The notes under the pieces were generated by a model. The model was not told the DNA's origin and made no database searches. It was given only the letters and a program-made list of their open reading frames with translations. A stretch of DNA of 64,000 nt from positions 18,418,765-18,482,764 of the forward strand of contig CM048840.1 of NCBI GenBank assembly GCA_026545765.1, written 5' to 3'. Positions 12,030 to 21,500 of the stretch are shown one piece after another. The DNA comes from Plantago major (lineage: Eukaryota; Streptophyta; Magnoliopsida; Lamiales; Plantaginaceae). The position numbers and the translations under genes were made by a program. Each line of letters starts with the position of its first letter. Position 1 is the stretch's first letter.

Positions 12030-12945
12030 TGTTGAGGGATAAAACCTCAAACACCAACACTACTACTACAAGTAACCTAATCTAAGATCCACCTCCAACT
12101 TGAAGTCCGAGAGAAGGCTTGTCCGAGCAAGAATACCTGAAAGGACTAAGTGGGGGGGAGGGGGTTAGAATGGGTTACCCGGATTGCCTAAGTCAATCCG
12201 AAAGGAGGCTTTACTCAAAGGAGAGATGAAAGCTCTCAATGCAATAGTAATGGGAAAGGTAATGAAATCAAGGATGTTTAGGACTTAGGAGACAACACAA
12301 TTTCCTAGGGGATTTCACTTACCCCAAGGTATTGGACCTTGTGTTATATTTATAGTTATTATATACTTATGAAGTAGCTCATAAGATGATGCCAAGTGTA
12401 TGCCTCAGATTTGGACACCAATGCTACCTTTGGCCCATGGCCCATTAGTGAATAGTAATCCAATACTAATTAATGGGCTGGGAGGGTAGTTTAGTCCTTT
12501 CCCTCTGAGAGTATCTTGTTCCACGTTGGGTCCGTAAGTCCCTCGACAGATCCGCATGATTGGATGACTACCTTGGGTAACTCTAGGTGTCCGACCTTAG
12601 AGTTCCACGGAAGCATCTCGATGGTTACTCAAATCGTTTGGTCTTCTTGTCTTTGGTGGCGTCCGAGATTCTCTCGTCCGGTCCGTTTAGCATCTTAGGA
12701 CTGACAGTTTGCGGTACTTGGGAGGACTAGGTAACCTTTTGTCAGGCTCGGAAGTCATCCATCTAGCTTGGTCGGACCTAGCTGAAATGGTGCTGACTTG
12801 TGAGTACTAGTTGACCTGAGATGGATTCCTTTAGGACGGACCACTCGAAGGTCGGACTAGCTTTGGATGGCTATCTTAGCCTTGATGCGCTCTAGGACAC
12901 GCTCTATGGCGCCCTTAACGGATTGGACACATTTCCGTATCAACA
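12030..12945 (-). repeat. Gypsy-1 3' LTR (left copy)
   Basis: The 916-bp LTR starts TGTTGAGGGATAAAACC and ends CCGTATCAACA as read on +. It differs from the right copy mainly in small indels clustered at about 12500-12720, with almost identical flanks. It carries a G-rich run (about 12150-12166). The polypurine tract adjoins it at 12946. Confidence 0.95.
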
Positions 12946-12962
12946 TATGTCCCCCCAGTTTC
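12946..12962 (-). promoter_or_regulatory. Gypsy-1 polypurine tract
   Basis: The complement reads AACTGGGGGGACATA directly against the LTR end. This is the usual place and composition for the plus-strand DNA primer. The same block, with one T for C, adjoins the left LTR of the second gypsy element at 48988. Confidence 0.75.
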
Positions 12963-13345
12963 CAAGTATCTTAGTAGAAGATAGTTGGTAACTATGAGGG
13001 ATCAGTCGTGTCTGTGGAGCGTGTCCGAATCGTTAGTTAAAAGAAAAAAGGAAAAAAAAATCCTTTTGTCGGGATCCGTCGTCCGTGTCCTCAAGGATTC
13101 AATATATCTCTTCCCCCCCCCTTTTCCGTCTACAGTCCGAGTTATCACATAACTGGGACAGTAGAGGGAAAAGTTATTTGTATCCGAGATATATGGGTCC
13201 GAGTACGGTTAGGATCTGACGAAGTCTTTCGAGGAAGATCAAGTAGGAGGTTATCCGTTGGGCCAAACCTCCGAACAGTAAATCAACGGGGTCCAACGAG
13301 TTGCTTGTCTGGCCCATGGGGTAAGATCCTGAGGGGAATGATGCG

Positions 13346-13533
13346 ACCGTTGGATTGGAAAGCCTCAACGGTTGAGATCAAGTGACGCGACTCCTCTGTC
13401 AGGCACTAAACGTAATGCGCTGTTAGCCATCTATTCGTGAATCATCATGACCGTTGGATTTGAACAGATCAACGGTCGCGGTTTAAACCTAAGTGATGTG
13501 ACGCTTGGCCTTCCCACTTTGCCCCTATAAATA
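13346..13533 (+). promoter_or_regulatory. Promoter of cassette unit 1: paired CCGTTGG/CAACGG sites and TATA box
   Basis: A TATAAATA box lies at 13526-13533. Upstream are two inverted pairs: ACCGTTGGAT (13346) with CTCAACGGTTGAG (13364), and ACCGTTGGAT (13450) with ATCAACGGT (13468). The AACGG core is that of MYB-type sites, including mitosis-specific MSA elements. The same pair (49571 and 49588) and a TATA box (49649) precede the cassette in the second element. The sequence is plain; any cell-cycle link is inference. Confidence 0.65.
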
Positions 13534-13726
13534 GTTAGGCGATCGGTCACTTTCACACTTTAGCTAAATTGAAACTCTGAGCAATCTTTAAGCAATTCAA
13601 ACAACGCAAGATCGATCCGAGCAACTGGGACTTGTAAGACTTTGGGCTATCCAGCTGAGATCTGTAACCTCGGAACATTATCCAAACTCGATCGTCCGTT
13701 GAACTTTCCTGTTTGAATATTAGCAA

Positions 13727-14232
13727 GTAAGTACCCCTCATTTTTTGGCTTTGTTAAAGTTGCCTGTATTCGCTATACGCCCATTGCATGTCTAGTGTAG
13801 CTTCCCTTGCTGCTTCCGTAATTGTGCTTGTCTTTAGTAATTGGCTCTTGCGATACCTTTGGTTGAGATGCTAGTTGATGTGTTTCTGCTGCATGCTTAT
13901 AATATGCCAATTTTCCTCACTGATGCCTTGTACTTTTATTTCGTACGTCCCGTCCGACACAACCCGTCTTGACAATGCATGCTTACTTGATGATAAATTG
14001 GTATTGGTTGTGGTGTTCGCCTGTAAATTGTTTCTTTTATTGTCGTGCCATAAGGGGCAGATTGTGGTGCCACTGGCACAGCTTCGTGTGCCAGGGTCTT
14101 GGGGCCCCTGTCCTTCTGTGTATAGAAAATCTTAGGGTTTAAACTTTTTCCCGGACCTCTGGACTTAAAAAGACATATAAATGAACTCTCGGACAATAAC
14201 AATCATCGCTTTCGATCCGCTTCTTCGCCTAG
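13727..14232 (+). other. Predicted 5'-UTR intron of cassette unit 1
   Basis: Donor GTAAGT at 13727 (after TTAGCAA) and acceptor CTAG ending at 14232 place the ATG one base inside the second exon. The second gypsy element has the same plan: donor GTAAGT at 49805, acceptor TCTAG ending at 50059, then G and ATG. Intron lengths differ (506 and 255 bp), while the splice ends and the distance to the ATG are kept. Confidence 0.65.
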
Positions 14233-14233
14233 G

Positions 14234-15945
14234 ATGTCCGGGAGCGATAGTCAAAACGTTCACGAGGTGCGGGATTACCAGGATGGAGTAGATTCGGGCG
14301 GTGAATCCGCGGACGTGAACGTGTCCGTAGAAGACTATCTCGTGGATGTTTTATCTTCCAGAGATTCCAACGCTAGGCACGGAACCCATGAAACAGTCAA
14401 TCCTCCGACGGACGGGCCAGTGGTCGAAGAAGGTGTTAATGAGGCGAGAACGTTGGTCCAATCTCGGACTATAGGCGGTGTGGGAGAGTCTATAGATCCG
14501 AATGAGCTTCAACTTGAACGGGCAGGCGATAGCGGGCATGAGGCTGATGACGTGGAGATGTTCGAGGCCGGAGTGGAGGACCGTGTTGTGATAGAGACAG
14601 GTCCGTCCAACCCTGGTACATCTGGGAGACCTGATGGTGGTCAGGAGGAAGAAGGCGGAGAGGAAGAAGGTGAAGACGGGGAGGAAGAAGAGGAAGGTTC
14701 TCCCGATGTCCGTCCTCGGGTTGTATTGCACTCCGTAGCTGCCGCTCAATCCAGCCTTTCGTTGGTTGAAGGCCGTGGTGCCAAGGCGGCAAGGATCAAA
14801 TTTCCTCGTCCCGCATCCGCAGTAGTGATAGCAGACGAGTTCGGAGAGCTAAACGCGGACGGGCTTCTTCCTACCTGTCCATCGAGGGTCCGGCCCGAGG
14901 AGATTCCGGAAATGAGGCGAAGATGGGAGATCCCTGAGTCTGTAGAAATAATGATCCCTGATCCCGGGCATGCATTCTATAACCCACCTGCTGGGTATAT
15001 GTGCGTGCACGAGGTTGCCTTCTCCTGCGGATGGAAGATCCCCATTGCCACGGAACTGAAGAACATCCTCAACCATATTGGCATAGGTCCGAGTCAGGTT
15101 ATCCCCAAGTCCCTGGGTAACCTTATTTGTTTTGTAATCTTTTGTAAGAAGAAGGGGCAAACAGTGAATTTTGAAAACTTCAGGCAGCTTTTCCATGTCT
15201 CTTTCAGTCCGGGGAATCCCCTTTTTTACACTTTTATGAATAGGAAACCCTATAACTTCATCTCGGAGTTGGGGTCGAAATGGTGGGATAGGTACATTTT
15301 TGTACGGATGGCTTTGAAGCCAGGGATGTCCGAGAGACAGAGGGAACAATGGGGGCTGCCCACAAAATTCCTTAGAGAGAGTATCCCTGATTGGCGTCCG
15401 CTTCCGAAGAACGTTGCTCCCTGGGTGGCGGAGATCCACAAGAAGAATGATCCGCCTACCTACCCGTTCCACCGACTAATTTGTCAGCCGCTGCCATATC
15501 TATGCGGACTGACCGATGCTGTGGAAGTCGGAGGAAAGAAAGATTTTAGTAAGGAGTCTAACTTATGATTTGTGCGACTCCATGTTTTGAATGTCTCGTT
15601 ATGAATTTTCTCATCTCCGATATTCCTGTTGTTTTTCTGTTATTCGTCTGCGTTCTGAAATGTTTACATTGCTATGTAGCTCACTGGTTCGACTATATCA
15701 TGTCGACACTCACTGAAAAGAAGAGGCAGCAGAGAGAGCAACAATCTCTGGAGGTCGCCGCTGGTCAGAGGGCCAAGATCATCAACACGTCCGCTGGTCT
15801 TCCTATGGGAGATCCCAAGAATGCGGTAGTGTTCGCCGCAGAGGAGGAGAGGCGGAACAAGGCGGGAGAAGATCCGCAAGCCCTCGGCGTGCCTGACAAG
15901 GGCAAAGCCCCTGTTACTCGGAGCGTTTCACCCAGAAATCAATGA
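14234..15945 (+). CDS. Opposite-strand ORF with 'putative gypsy type transposon' domain
   Basis: The first exon reads from ATG 14234. The unspliced frame runs 444 codons to 15568. A donor at 15549 (TTTA|GTAAGG) and an acceptor ending at 15679 would join in frame to 15680-15945; the equivalent donor (TTGA|GTAAGT) exists in the second element. Residues 1-165 are acidic, ending in Glu-rich runs. Residues 220-400 (MRRRWEIPESVEI, HAFYNPPAGYMCVHEVAF, GIGPSQVIPKSLGNL, WWDRYIFV) resemble by eye the plant domain named 'putative gypsy type transposon' (PF04195). The downstream exon is rich in Lys, Gln and Glu, coiled-coil-like. It runs convergent to gag-pol with its own promoter. The function is unknown. 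It is intact here and broken in the second element. Confidence 0.7.
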
Positions 15946-16523
15946 GAGCCTTCCGAGTCATGAAGGATTTCTTGCTTGAAGACCTTCAATACTCTCGTCT
16001 TGAGGCGGGCCGAGATTTCATGAGGTCGGATTCTTTCAAGTTCTTCATGGCAGACAAGTCCGACGAATCTCGGCTGAATGGGCTCTCCGCTGCAATCGGT
16101 CAACTACAGTCCAAGGGGCTACTTCCTCAAGATTTCAATTGGAAGGCTGAAGGGTTAAACCCCTCTACGGATGCTAACGGCGTGGAAGTTCCCGTGGATG
16201 TTGTCTCGGACGATCGGTTGGCCGCTTGTGAGTTTGCGGAACTCGTCACTGAGGAAGGAGAATTGGAGATCAAGAACGGTGGACCCTTCCTTCCGAAGTG
16301 TGTGCCGGATGACTTACAAAAGGTGTGCTTCATCCCGTTCGAGAATTACCGGGCCTTCCTCAAGGACTGGTATTACATGCCTTCCCGGGTAGTTGGTCTT
16401 GCTGAAGACTTCAACTTGTTCGAGCTCGCGGAGTCCCTTGCTGTCCAAGCTGCTGCCAACTCGTCTACTGCTGATCCGCCTCGAATTGAAGAAACAGGTC
16501 CGAGCCAGCCTAATCCTCAGTGA
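15942..16523 (+). CDS. Second part of cassette unit 1 ORF, unknown function
   Basis: A 193-codon frame whose ATG overlaps the preceding stop (ATGA at 15942-15945). It may be the C-terminal part of the same protein after a one-base indel or a further splice, or a separate ORF. Visible features are SDSFKFFMADK near the start, an acidic segment with CEFAELV, and GGPFLPKCVPD. The second gypsy element keeps SDSYKFLLESKYD (about 52291) and CEFVELV with GGPYLPSFVPG (about 52470-52570), so selection has acted on this segment in the family. I cannot name a fold. Confidence 0.6.
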   Translation: MRAFRVMKDFLLEDLQYSRLEAGRDFMRSDSFKFFMADKSDESRLNGLSAAIGQLQSKGLLPQDFNWKAEGLNPSTDANGVEVPVDVVSDDRLAACEFAELVTEEGELEIKNGGPFLPKCVPDDLQKVCFIPFENYRAFLKDWYYMPSRVVGLAEDFNLFELAESLAVQAAANSSTADPPRIEETGPSQPNPQ

Positions 16524-16530
16524 AGAATCC

Positions 16531-16542
16531 GGGGTATGCCCC
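16531..16542 (+). terminator. Short palindrome after unit 1 stop codon
   Basis: GGGGTATGCCCC lies eight bases past the TGA at 16521-16523. The same 12-mer and its flank (GGGGTATGCCCCGTG) follow the next ORF at 17358-17369, and a decayed form (GGGTATGCC) is at 52810 in the second element. It could be a 3'-UTR RNA stem or a protein-binding site. A role in 3'-end formation is a guess. Confidence 0.5.
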
Positions 16543-16951
16543 GTGAAACTTATGTAATGTCTGGAATCTGCATCTCTTTGTGGCACGGAACAATGCCTTG
16601 AACAATGCTGCTTTATTTTTTATCTGTACTAACTGTCTGTAAAACAATATTTCTCGTAATTCTGAGTCATTGCCTGTTTTCCACGTTCATCGTTCGTATG
16701 TTTTACTATCATAAAACACATCTTTAAAGAACACGGATCGCAGTAGATGGCGTCCGACGTAGAAGTCAAAACCATCGTTTCACGAATTTTGTACCGTCCG
16801 TGATTGCTAAATTCAATCGACCTTTGGGATGCGTGATTCTTCTAGAAGGGAGGAAGGTGAAACAGTAAATTTGTCATTATTACTGCGTCCCATCAACTTC
16901 CGAGCCGTCGGATGAGTGACATGTGTTGAGATCGTACGGGTTTGTCACTAC

Positions 16952-16959
16952 TATAAATA
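16952..16959 (+). promoter_or_regulatory. TATA box of cassette unit 2
   Basis: TATAAATA lies 90 bp before the ATG at 17050, after a spacer that holds the end of unit 1. CCGTCGGATGAG around 16905 resembles the CCGTTGGAT element of unit 1. Confidence 0.55.
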
Positions 16960-17049
16960 AGAAAGGGGTAAGTGCTCTTTTCTTACTGTTGTACTTTTTA
17001 ACCCTTTCTCCTGATCAGATTTCCCTATCCTTCCAGAGAGTCCGTCCAA

Positions 17050-17346
17050 ATGTCCGTTGCAGCCAGAGAACTAAACCATTCCAGGTTTGATCGCTTCCTT
17101 CACTGGGTGGATCGCTTATGGGTCAAGCATCCCCCATATTATCCCGGAAAGGGGACTGCGGATGACCCAATCATCCTCGACTTCGAAGGGGACCCTCCTC
17201 CGTGTCCGGGGATAGTTAGTGGGCTAGCCGCAAAAAGGGAGTGGATTGTGAGGATGATCCGTAGGAGGATCCGAATGCAGCAGCAAGCTCAAGAAGCTCG
17301 CGGTGGTGGCTCGGAATCTCAGGGCTTCACTTCTGGGATCTGGTAA
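17050..17346 (+). CDS. 98-codon ORF of cassette unit 2, unknown
   Basis: The ORF starts MSVAARELNHSRFDRFLHWV and ends in a basic helix-like segment (RMIRRRIRMQQQAQEA) followed by Gly/Ser. It contains a central PPYYPGKGTADDPIILDF stretch. It has its own TATA box, a short 5' UTR and the GGGGTATGCCCC palindrome 12 bp after the stop, which together argue that it is real. I recognise no family. I found no clear copy in the second gypsy element, where this part is heavily deleted. Confidence 0.5.
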   Translation: MSVAARELNHSRFDRFLHWVDRLWVKHPPYYPGKGTADDPIILDFEGDPPPCPGIVSGLAAKREWIVRMIRRRIRMQQQAQEARGGGSESQGFTSGIW

Positions 17347-17357
17347 AGGAACAAGGC

Positions 17358-17369
17358 GGGGTATGCCCC
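17358..17369 (+). terminator. Short palindrome after unit 2 stop codon
   Basis: The second exact copy of GGGGTATGCCCC, again a few bases beyond a stop codon, followed by GTGGAAGC. See the copy at 16531-16542. Confidence 0.5.
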
Positions 17370-17687
17370 GTGGAAGCATGTACTGATCCTTGGATCTTTC
17401 CAGATTGTACTTCTGTTATGTAAATGTTCGGATAATTTTGTCTATAAAATTCGAACTATTTTCCTCGGATGAGATCGCCATCTTTTTCTTGTGCAAGCTT
17501 CGTCGGATTATATTGACGCACATACCTTTGTAATATGACTAAGAAACTCGGACGTGGTTGATGGGCTTGTTTAGGCTTGATTGGATAAACCCGTCTGGCC
17601 CAACACTGTTCAACCCAAATGAATAGTTTAAGCCCATTGTCAACGTCGAAGTTCTGACGTGTCGGACGCCTATTGGTTCGTTACTTC

Positions 17688-17695
17688 TATAAATA
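17688..17695 (+). promoter_or_regulatory. TATA box of cassette unit 3
   Basis: TATAAATA with a CCTATTGG (CCAAT-like) word 20 bp upstream. The second gypsy element has TCTATATATACTCACC at about 53522 in the matching place. No good ORF follows closely; the hairpin at 17784-17863 does. Confidence 0.5.
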
Positions 17696-17783
17696 CTCCG
17701 GATCCCTCTTAGCCTTGGTCGTGCAAATCCAACTTCCAATTTCCATACCTATTCAATTAGCAAGAAGATGATTTCTTGAATAG

Positions 17784-17863
17784 TTTCCCCCTCTTGACTC
17801 CCGTCCACTCTCAAGTCGGCGTTCATCCTGAGCTTGAGAGTGGCGTGGGTCTAGAGGGGAAAA
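17784..17863 (+). ncRNA. 80-nt imperfect hairpin in putative unit 3 transcript
   Basis: The arms are 17784-17815 (TTTCCCCCTCTTGACTC..., ending CCACTCTCAAG) and 17833-17863 (CTTGAGAGTGG..., ending AGAGGGGAAA). Around 26 pairs form, with a few mismatches and two single-base bulges, around a 17-nt loop. The 11 bp next to the loop are perfect. It starts about 90 bp after a TATA box and lies in no convincing reading frame. It has the size of a small plant miRNA precursor, but an element-encoded structural RNA or a chance foldback cannot be excluded. Confidence 0.4.
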
Positions 17864-18580
17864 TTGTTGAAGATCAGTCATAGAAAAGCATAGATCTCGG
17901 TTTGAATGTATATCTGTCCGTCTCCTCTGCTTTCTTCCAACCCCACTTTAGTAGTTCAAATCTTTCTTATATTGGAAATGGTTTCCGAATTTCAAGAGAG
18001 TTTGAGTCTCTAAAGCCGGTGAGGCAGAAATCCCTTCCTGTCCGTACTTTATTTTCCCCGGGCACAGGATTGGCAATGCCACGTTTTGGTGGTATCATGA
18101 GGGATTCCACCATGTTTAACCATTTTCCTGTGTGCAGGTAGATCGAGTTCCTGGCCTCCGCGGAAACCAGACTCGCCGCTTGACATGGAAGAAGCTTTTT
18201 CCGACAGGGGAACGATCTTTGCTGGGAGATGACGTATCTTCAGAGACGTTTTCTGCCTTTTTCATGTTGCGTCCGTAAGTCCGGATATCGATCCGAGATT
18301 GTAAATTGTACAGACAAGATTATGTATAATTCGTCTTTGTATGAATGAAATCTCTTGCTTTCCTTGTCATTAAACGAACGTTAAATCACATATGCACGGA
18401 TCGAAAAAATCACAAATCGAAAGATAGAGGTTGTATTGATTTGCCGGAAATTCAATTACAACTTGCGGGCTCTAAGGCCAATGACAAAAGGATCGAAAAA
18501 CAGAACTGGCGGAGTTCCGTGTAGTAATTTGTTGAAACTGAGATGACCAATCGATCTGAAGGAGATCCGCACAGTTATCT
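17864..18580. other. Convergence zone between cassette unit 3 and pol
   Basis: No confident gene. A 79-codon plus frame at 17902-18141 has no recognisable features. Around 18300-18370 the plus strand looks like a 3' UTR (GTATGAATGAAATC). GGTTGTATTGATTTGCCGG near 18430 recurs in the second element at about 55000, so the boundary between the two convergent units is conserved. The minus-strand pol stop is at 18581. Confidence 0.5.
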
Positions 18581-21500
18581 CTATGCATAGAACTTCTGAA
18601 GGTTCCTAGCATTCCACGGACGCTTGAGGGGATATCCGTTCTCATCTTCTAATTCATAACTGCCATTCACTCTTGCGCCGATAATCTTGTAGGGTCCTTC
18701 CCACTTGGGCTTGAGTTTTCCAATATTGTTCAAAATGTTGGCTCGTCGAAGCACCAGGTCTCCGATTTGCAAGTTAGCCGCTCGAATATTCCTGTTGTAG
18801 GTTCGGGCAGCAGTTGCCTGATACCTATGGATATTCGCCAGTGCCTCAGACCTTTTCTGTTCGAGCATGTCTAGGTCGGATATTCGAGCTTCTCGGTTTG
18901 CATTGCCTTCGAACTCTTGGATCCTTAAAGTCTCAACGGCAATCTCAGACGGTATGACTGCCTCCGAACCATATACCAAGGAGAATGGAGTTTCTTTGGT
19001 CGCAGTCCATGCAATGGTGCGATGAGCCCATAGCACGCCTTCCAGGTCGTCTGCCCAGCTTTCTCGGGAAGTTCTCAAACGCTTCTCCAGGATTTTGACT
19101 ATTGTCTTGTTTGTGGATTCAGCCTGACGATTGGCTTGTGGGTATCCGACGGATGTGAAACGTTGTTCGATTTTGAAGGAGGCAAGCCATCCTTGAGCCT
19201 ACTGCCTGAGAACTGAGCGCCGTTATCCGAGACTAGAACTCTTGGTAGGCCGAAGCGGCAAATGATGTTCTTCCAAATGAAGGTCCGCACTCGACTTTCC
19301 GTGATAGTCGCTACAGCCTCCGCTTCTACCCACTTGGTAAAATATTCCACCGCCACAATGAGAAATTTTTTCTGTTGGGTACCCCTCAGAAATGGTCCGA
19401 CAATATCGATACCCCACCGATCGAACGGACACGCTATGATTGACGGAATCATAGGGTTCGTCGGACGATGTGGGATGTTTGCGTAATATTTGCAATCCTG
19501 ACATCTCCGGGCGTGGTCGGCGGAATCTTTATCGATGGTAGGCCAATAGTAGCCTTGCCGTATGATCTTTTGGGCGAGAGTCCTCCCCCCGGAATGACTT
19601 CCACAGCTTCCGTTGTGTATCTCTTCCAGCACGGTTTGTGCTTCTTGTGGGTTCAAACATCTCAGGTGAGTCCCGGAAAAAGATCTCTTGTACAAATCGT
19701 CACCCATTATAAAGTATCTATTTGCTCGGCATTGCACACTCCTTGATTCTTTCGGATCGACTGGCAAAGATCCGTCCTTGAGATAGGTAAAAATGTCAGT
19801 CATCCAGTTTCTTCCCGTTTCAAGTATCATGACCGCCGAACTGGGACTCATGACGGATGAGTCAGTAATGGTGAGTAGGATTACTCTCCTTGTGTCTAGA
19901 GCCGCTGTAGCAGATGTGCATTTTTCCAAGGCATCAGCTCTTTCGTTCCAAGCTCTATCAAACTTTTCCAAGGTGAATTCCTCGAAGTGGCTGGCCTCAT
20001 TCTTGAGTAGCTCAAGATACTTGATCATCGAAGGACCTTTTGTGGCAAAAGTTCCTGAAAATTGGGCCTCGACAAGCTGTGAGTCCGTGTAAGCTTTGAC
20101 CTTCCGGGCTTGGAGTGACTTGGCTAGACGCAGCCCCACTAAAAGTGCCTCATACTCGTAACTTTGAACTCCAAGGAAATCGCATAGTCGAGTTCCGCGC
20201 CATCCGGGCTCTTAAGGTAGATTCCAATTCCTCCCACTCTTCCAGTGGAAGAACCATCCACTTCCAATGTCCAGATATCGGAAGGATGTTTTTGGGTTTG
20301 GAGATCTCCTGCGAGTTGCTGAGGTTCCGCTCTTGGTTCATCCCCTTTCGTGATTTCTGTTCTGATGTTGTCAGCACTGGAGTTTTTGGGAACATCATCA
20401 AGTAGAAACATTTGGTTGACCCGAGTTTCCCCATCTGACAAAGGAAAGGGCCGATTGATGAACTGGGCTTCCTCGAGGTTTTCCGGGTTGAACTTTGGCG
20501 AATCGGCTTTGGACAATATGCTTGGTGATTAAGCACTCGAGCACCTGCTTGTCAGGGACTTTCTCTGAATCCTTCTCTGGATAATCCGCTAAGAAGTCGG
20601 CGAGGACTTGAGCCTTTTTGGCTGACGGAGCCTGGTAGCAAATGTCGTATTCGCTTAGCTCGATCGCCCACTTAGAGAGTCATCCTGATTGGTCGGGCTT
20701 TCCTAGGACCTGTTTCAAAGGTTCCGCAGTTAGTACCACTATTTTGTGAGACTTAAAATATGGTTTCAACCGTCGGGCGGTGTAAACCAGAGCATACGCA
20801 AATTTCTCAATCTTCACATATCTTGTCTCCGCCCCAGCAAGGGCTTTACTAAGATAGTAGATTGGCAAATGATCATTAGCTTGAATCCGCACTAGTACGG
20901 AACTCATTGCCTCTTCCGTGATTGCTAGGTTGAGGTAGATTGGTTCTCCTTCCACGGGTTTAGAGAGCAGCGGAGGGGAATGGAGGTACTTTTTCAAATT
21001 TTCAAAAGCCTCAGAACATTCCGCGGTCCACTCAAAGCTCTCTCCCTTCCGGAGGATTTTGAAGAACGGAAGGTTCTTTTCTGCAGATCGAGAAATGAAA
21101 CGACTTAAGGACATTAGACGCCCAATAAGCTGTTGTACCTCGTTGAGGTTCTTCGGATGGGGCAAATCTAGGATTGCCTTGATCTTCTCAGGGTTTGCAC
21201 TTATCCCTCTTTCCGTGACCATGTATCCCAGGACTTTCAACCCGAACGTACACTTTTCGGGGTTCAACTTCATTCCATACTTCCGAAGAATGGAAAAGCA
21301 ATTGTTGAGATGCTCAATATGCTCTTCTTCAGTCTTACTTTTAACAAGCATATCATCTACGTAGACTTCCATAGTCTTGCCCAACTCCTCCTTGAACATT
21401 TTATTCACCAACCGCTGGTATGTAGCTCCCGCATTTTTCAACCCGAATGGCATCACCTTGAAACAGTATACTCCTCCTGCCGCGAAGAAGGCTGTTTTCT

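Noticed and set aside
17902..18141. 79-codon ORF in cassette unit 3
   Set aside because: No motif, no counterpart seen in gypsy-2 and no palindrome after the stop; weaker than the hairpin as the product of this unit.
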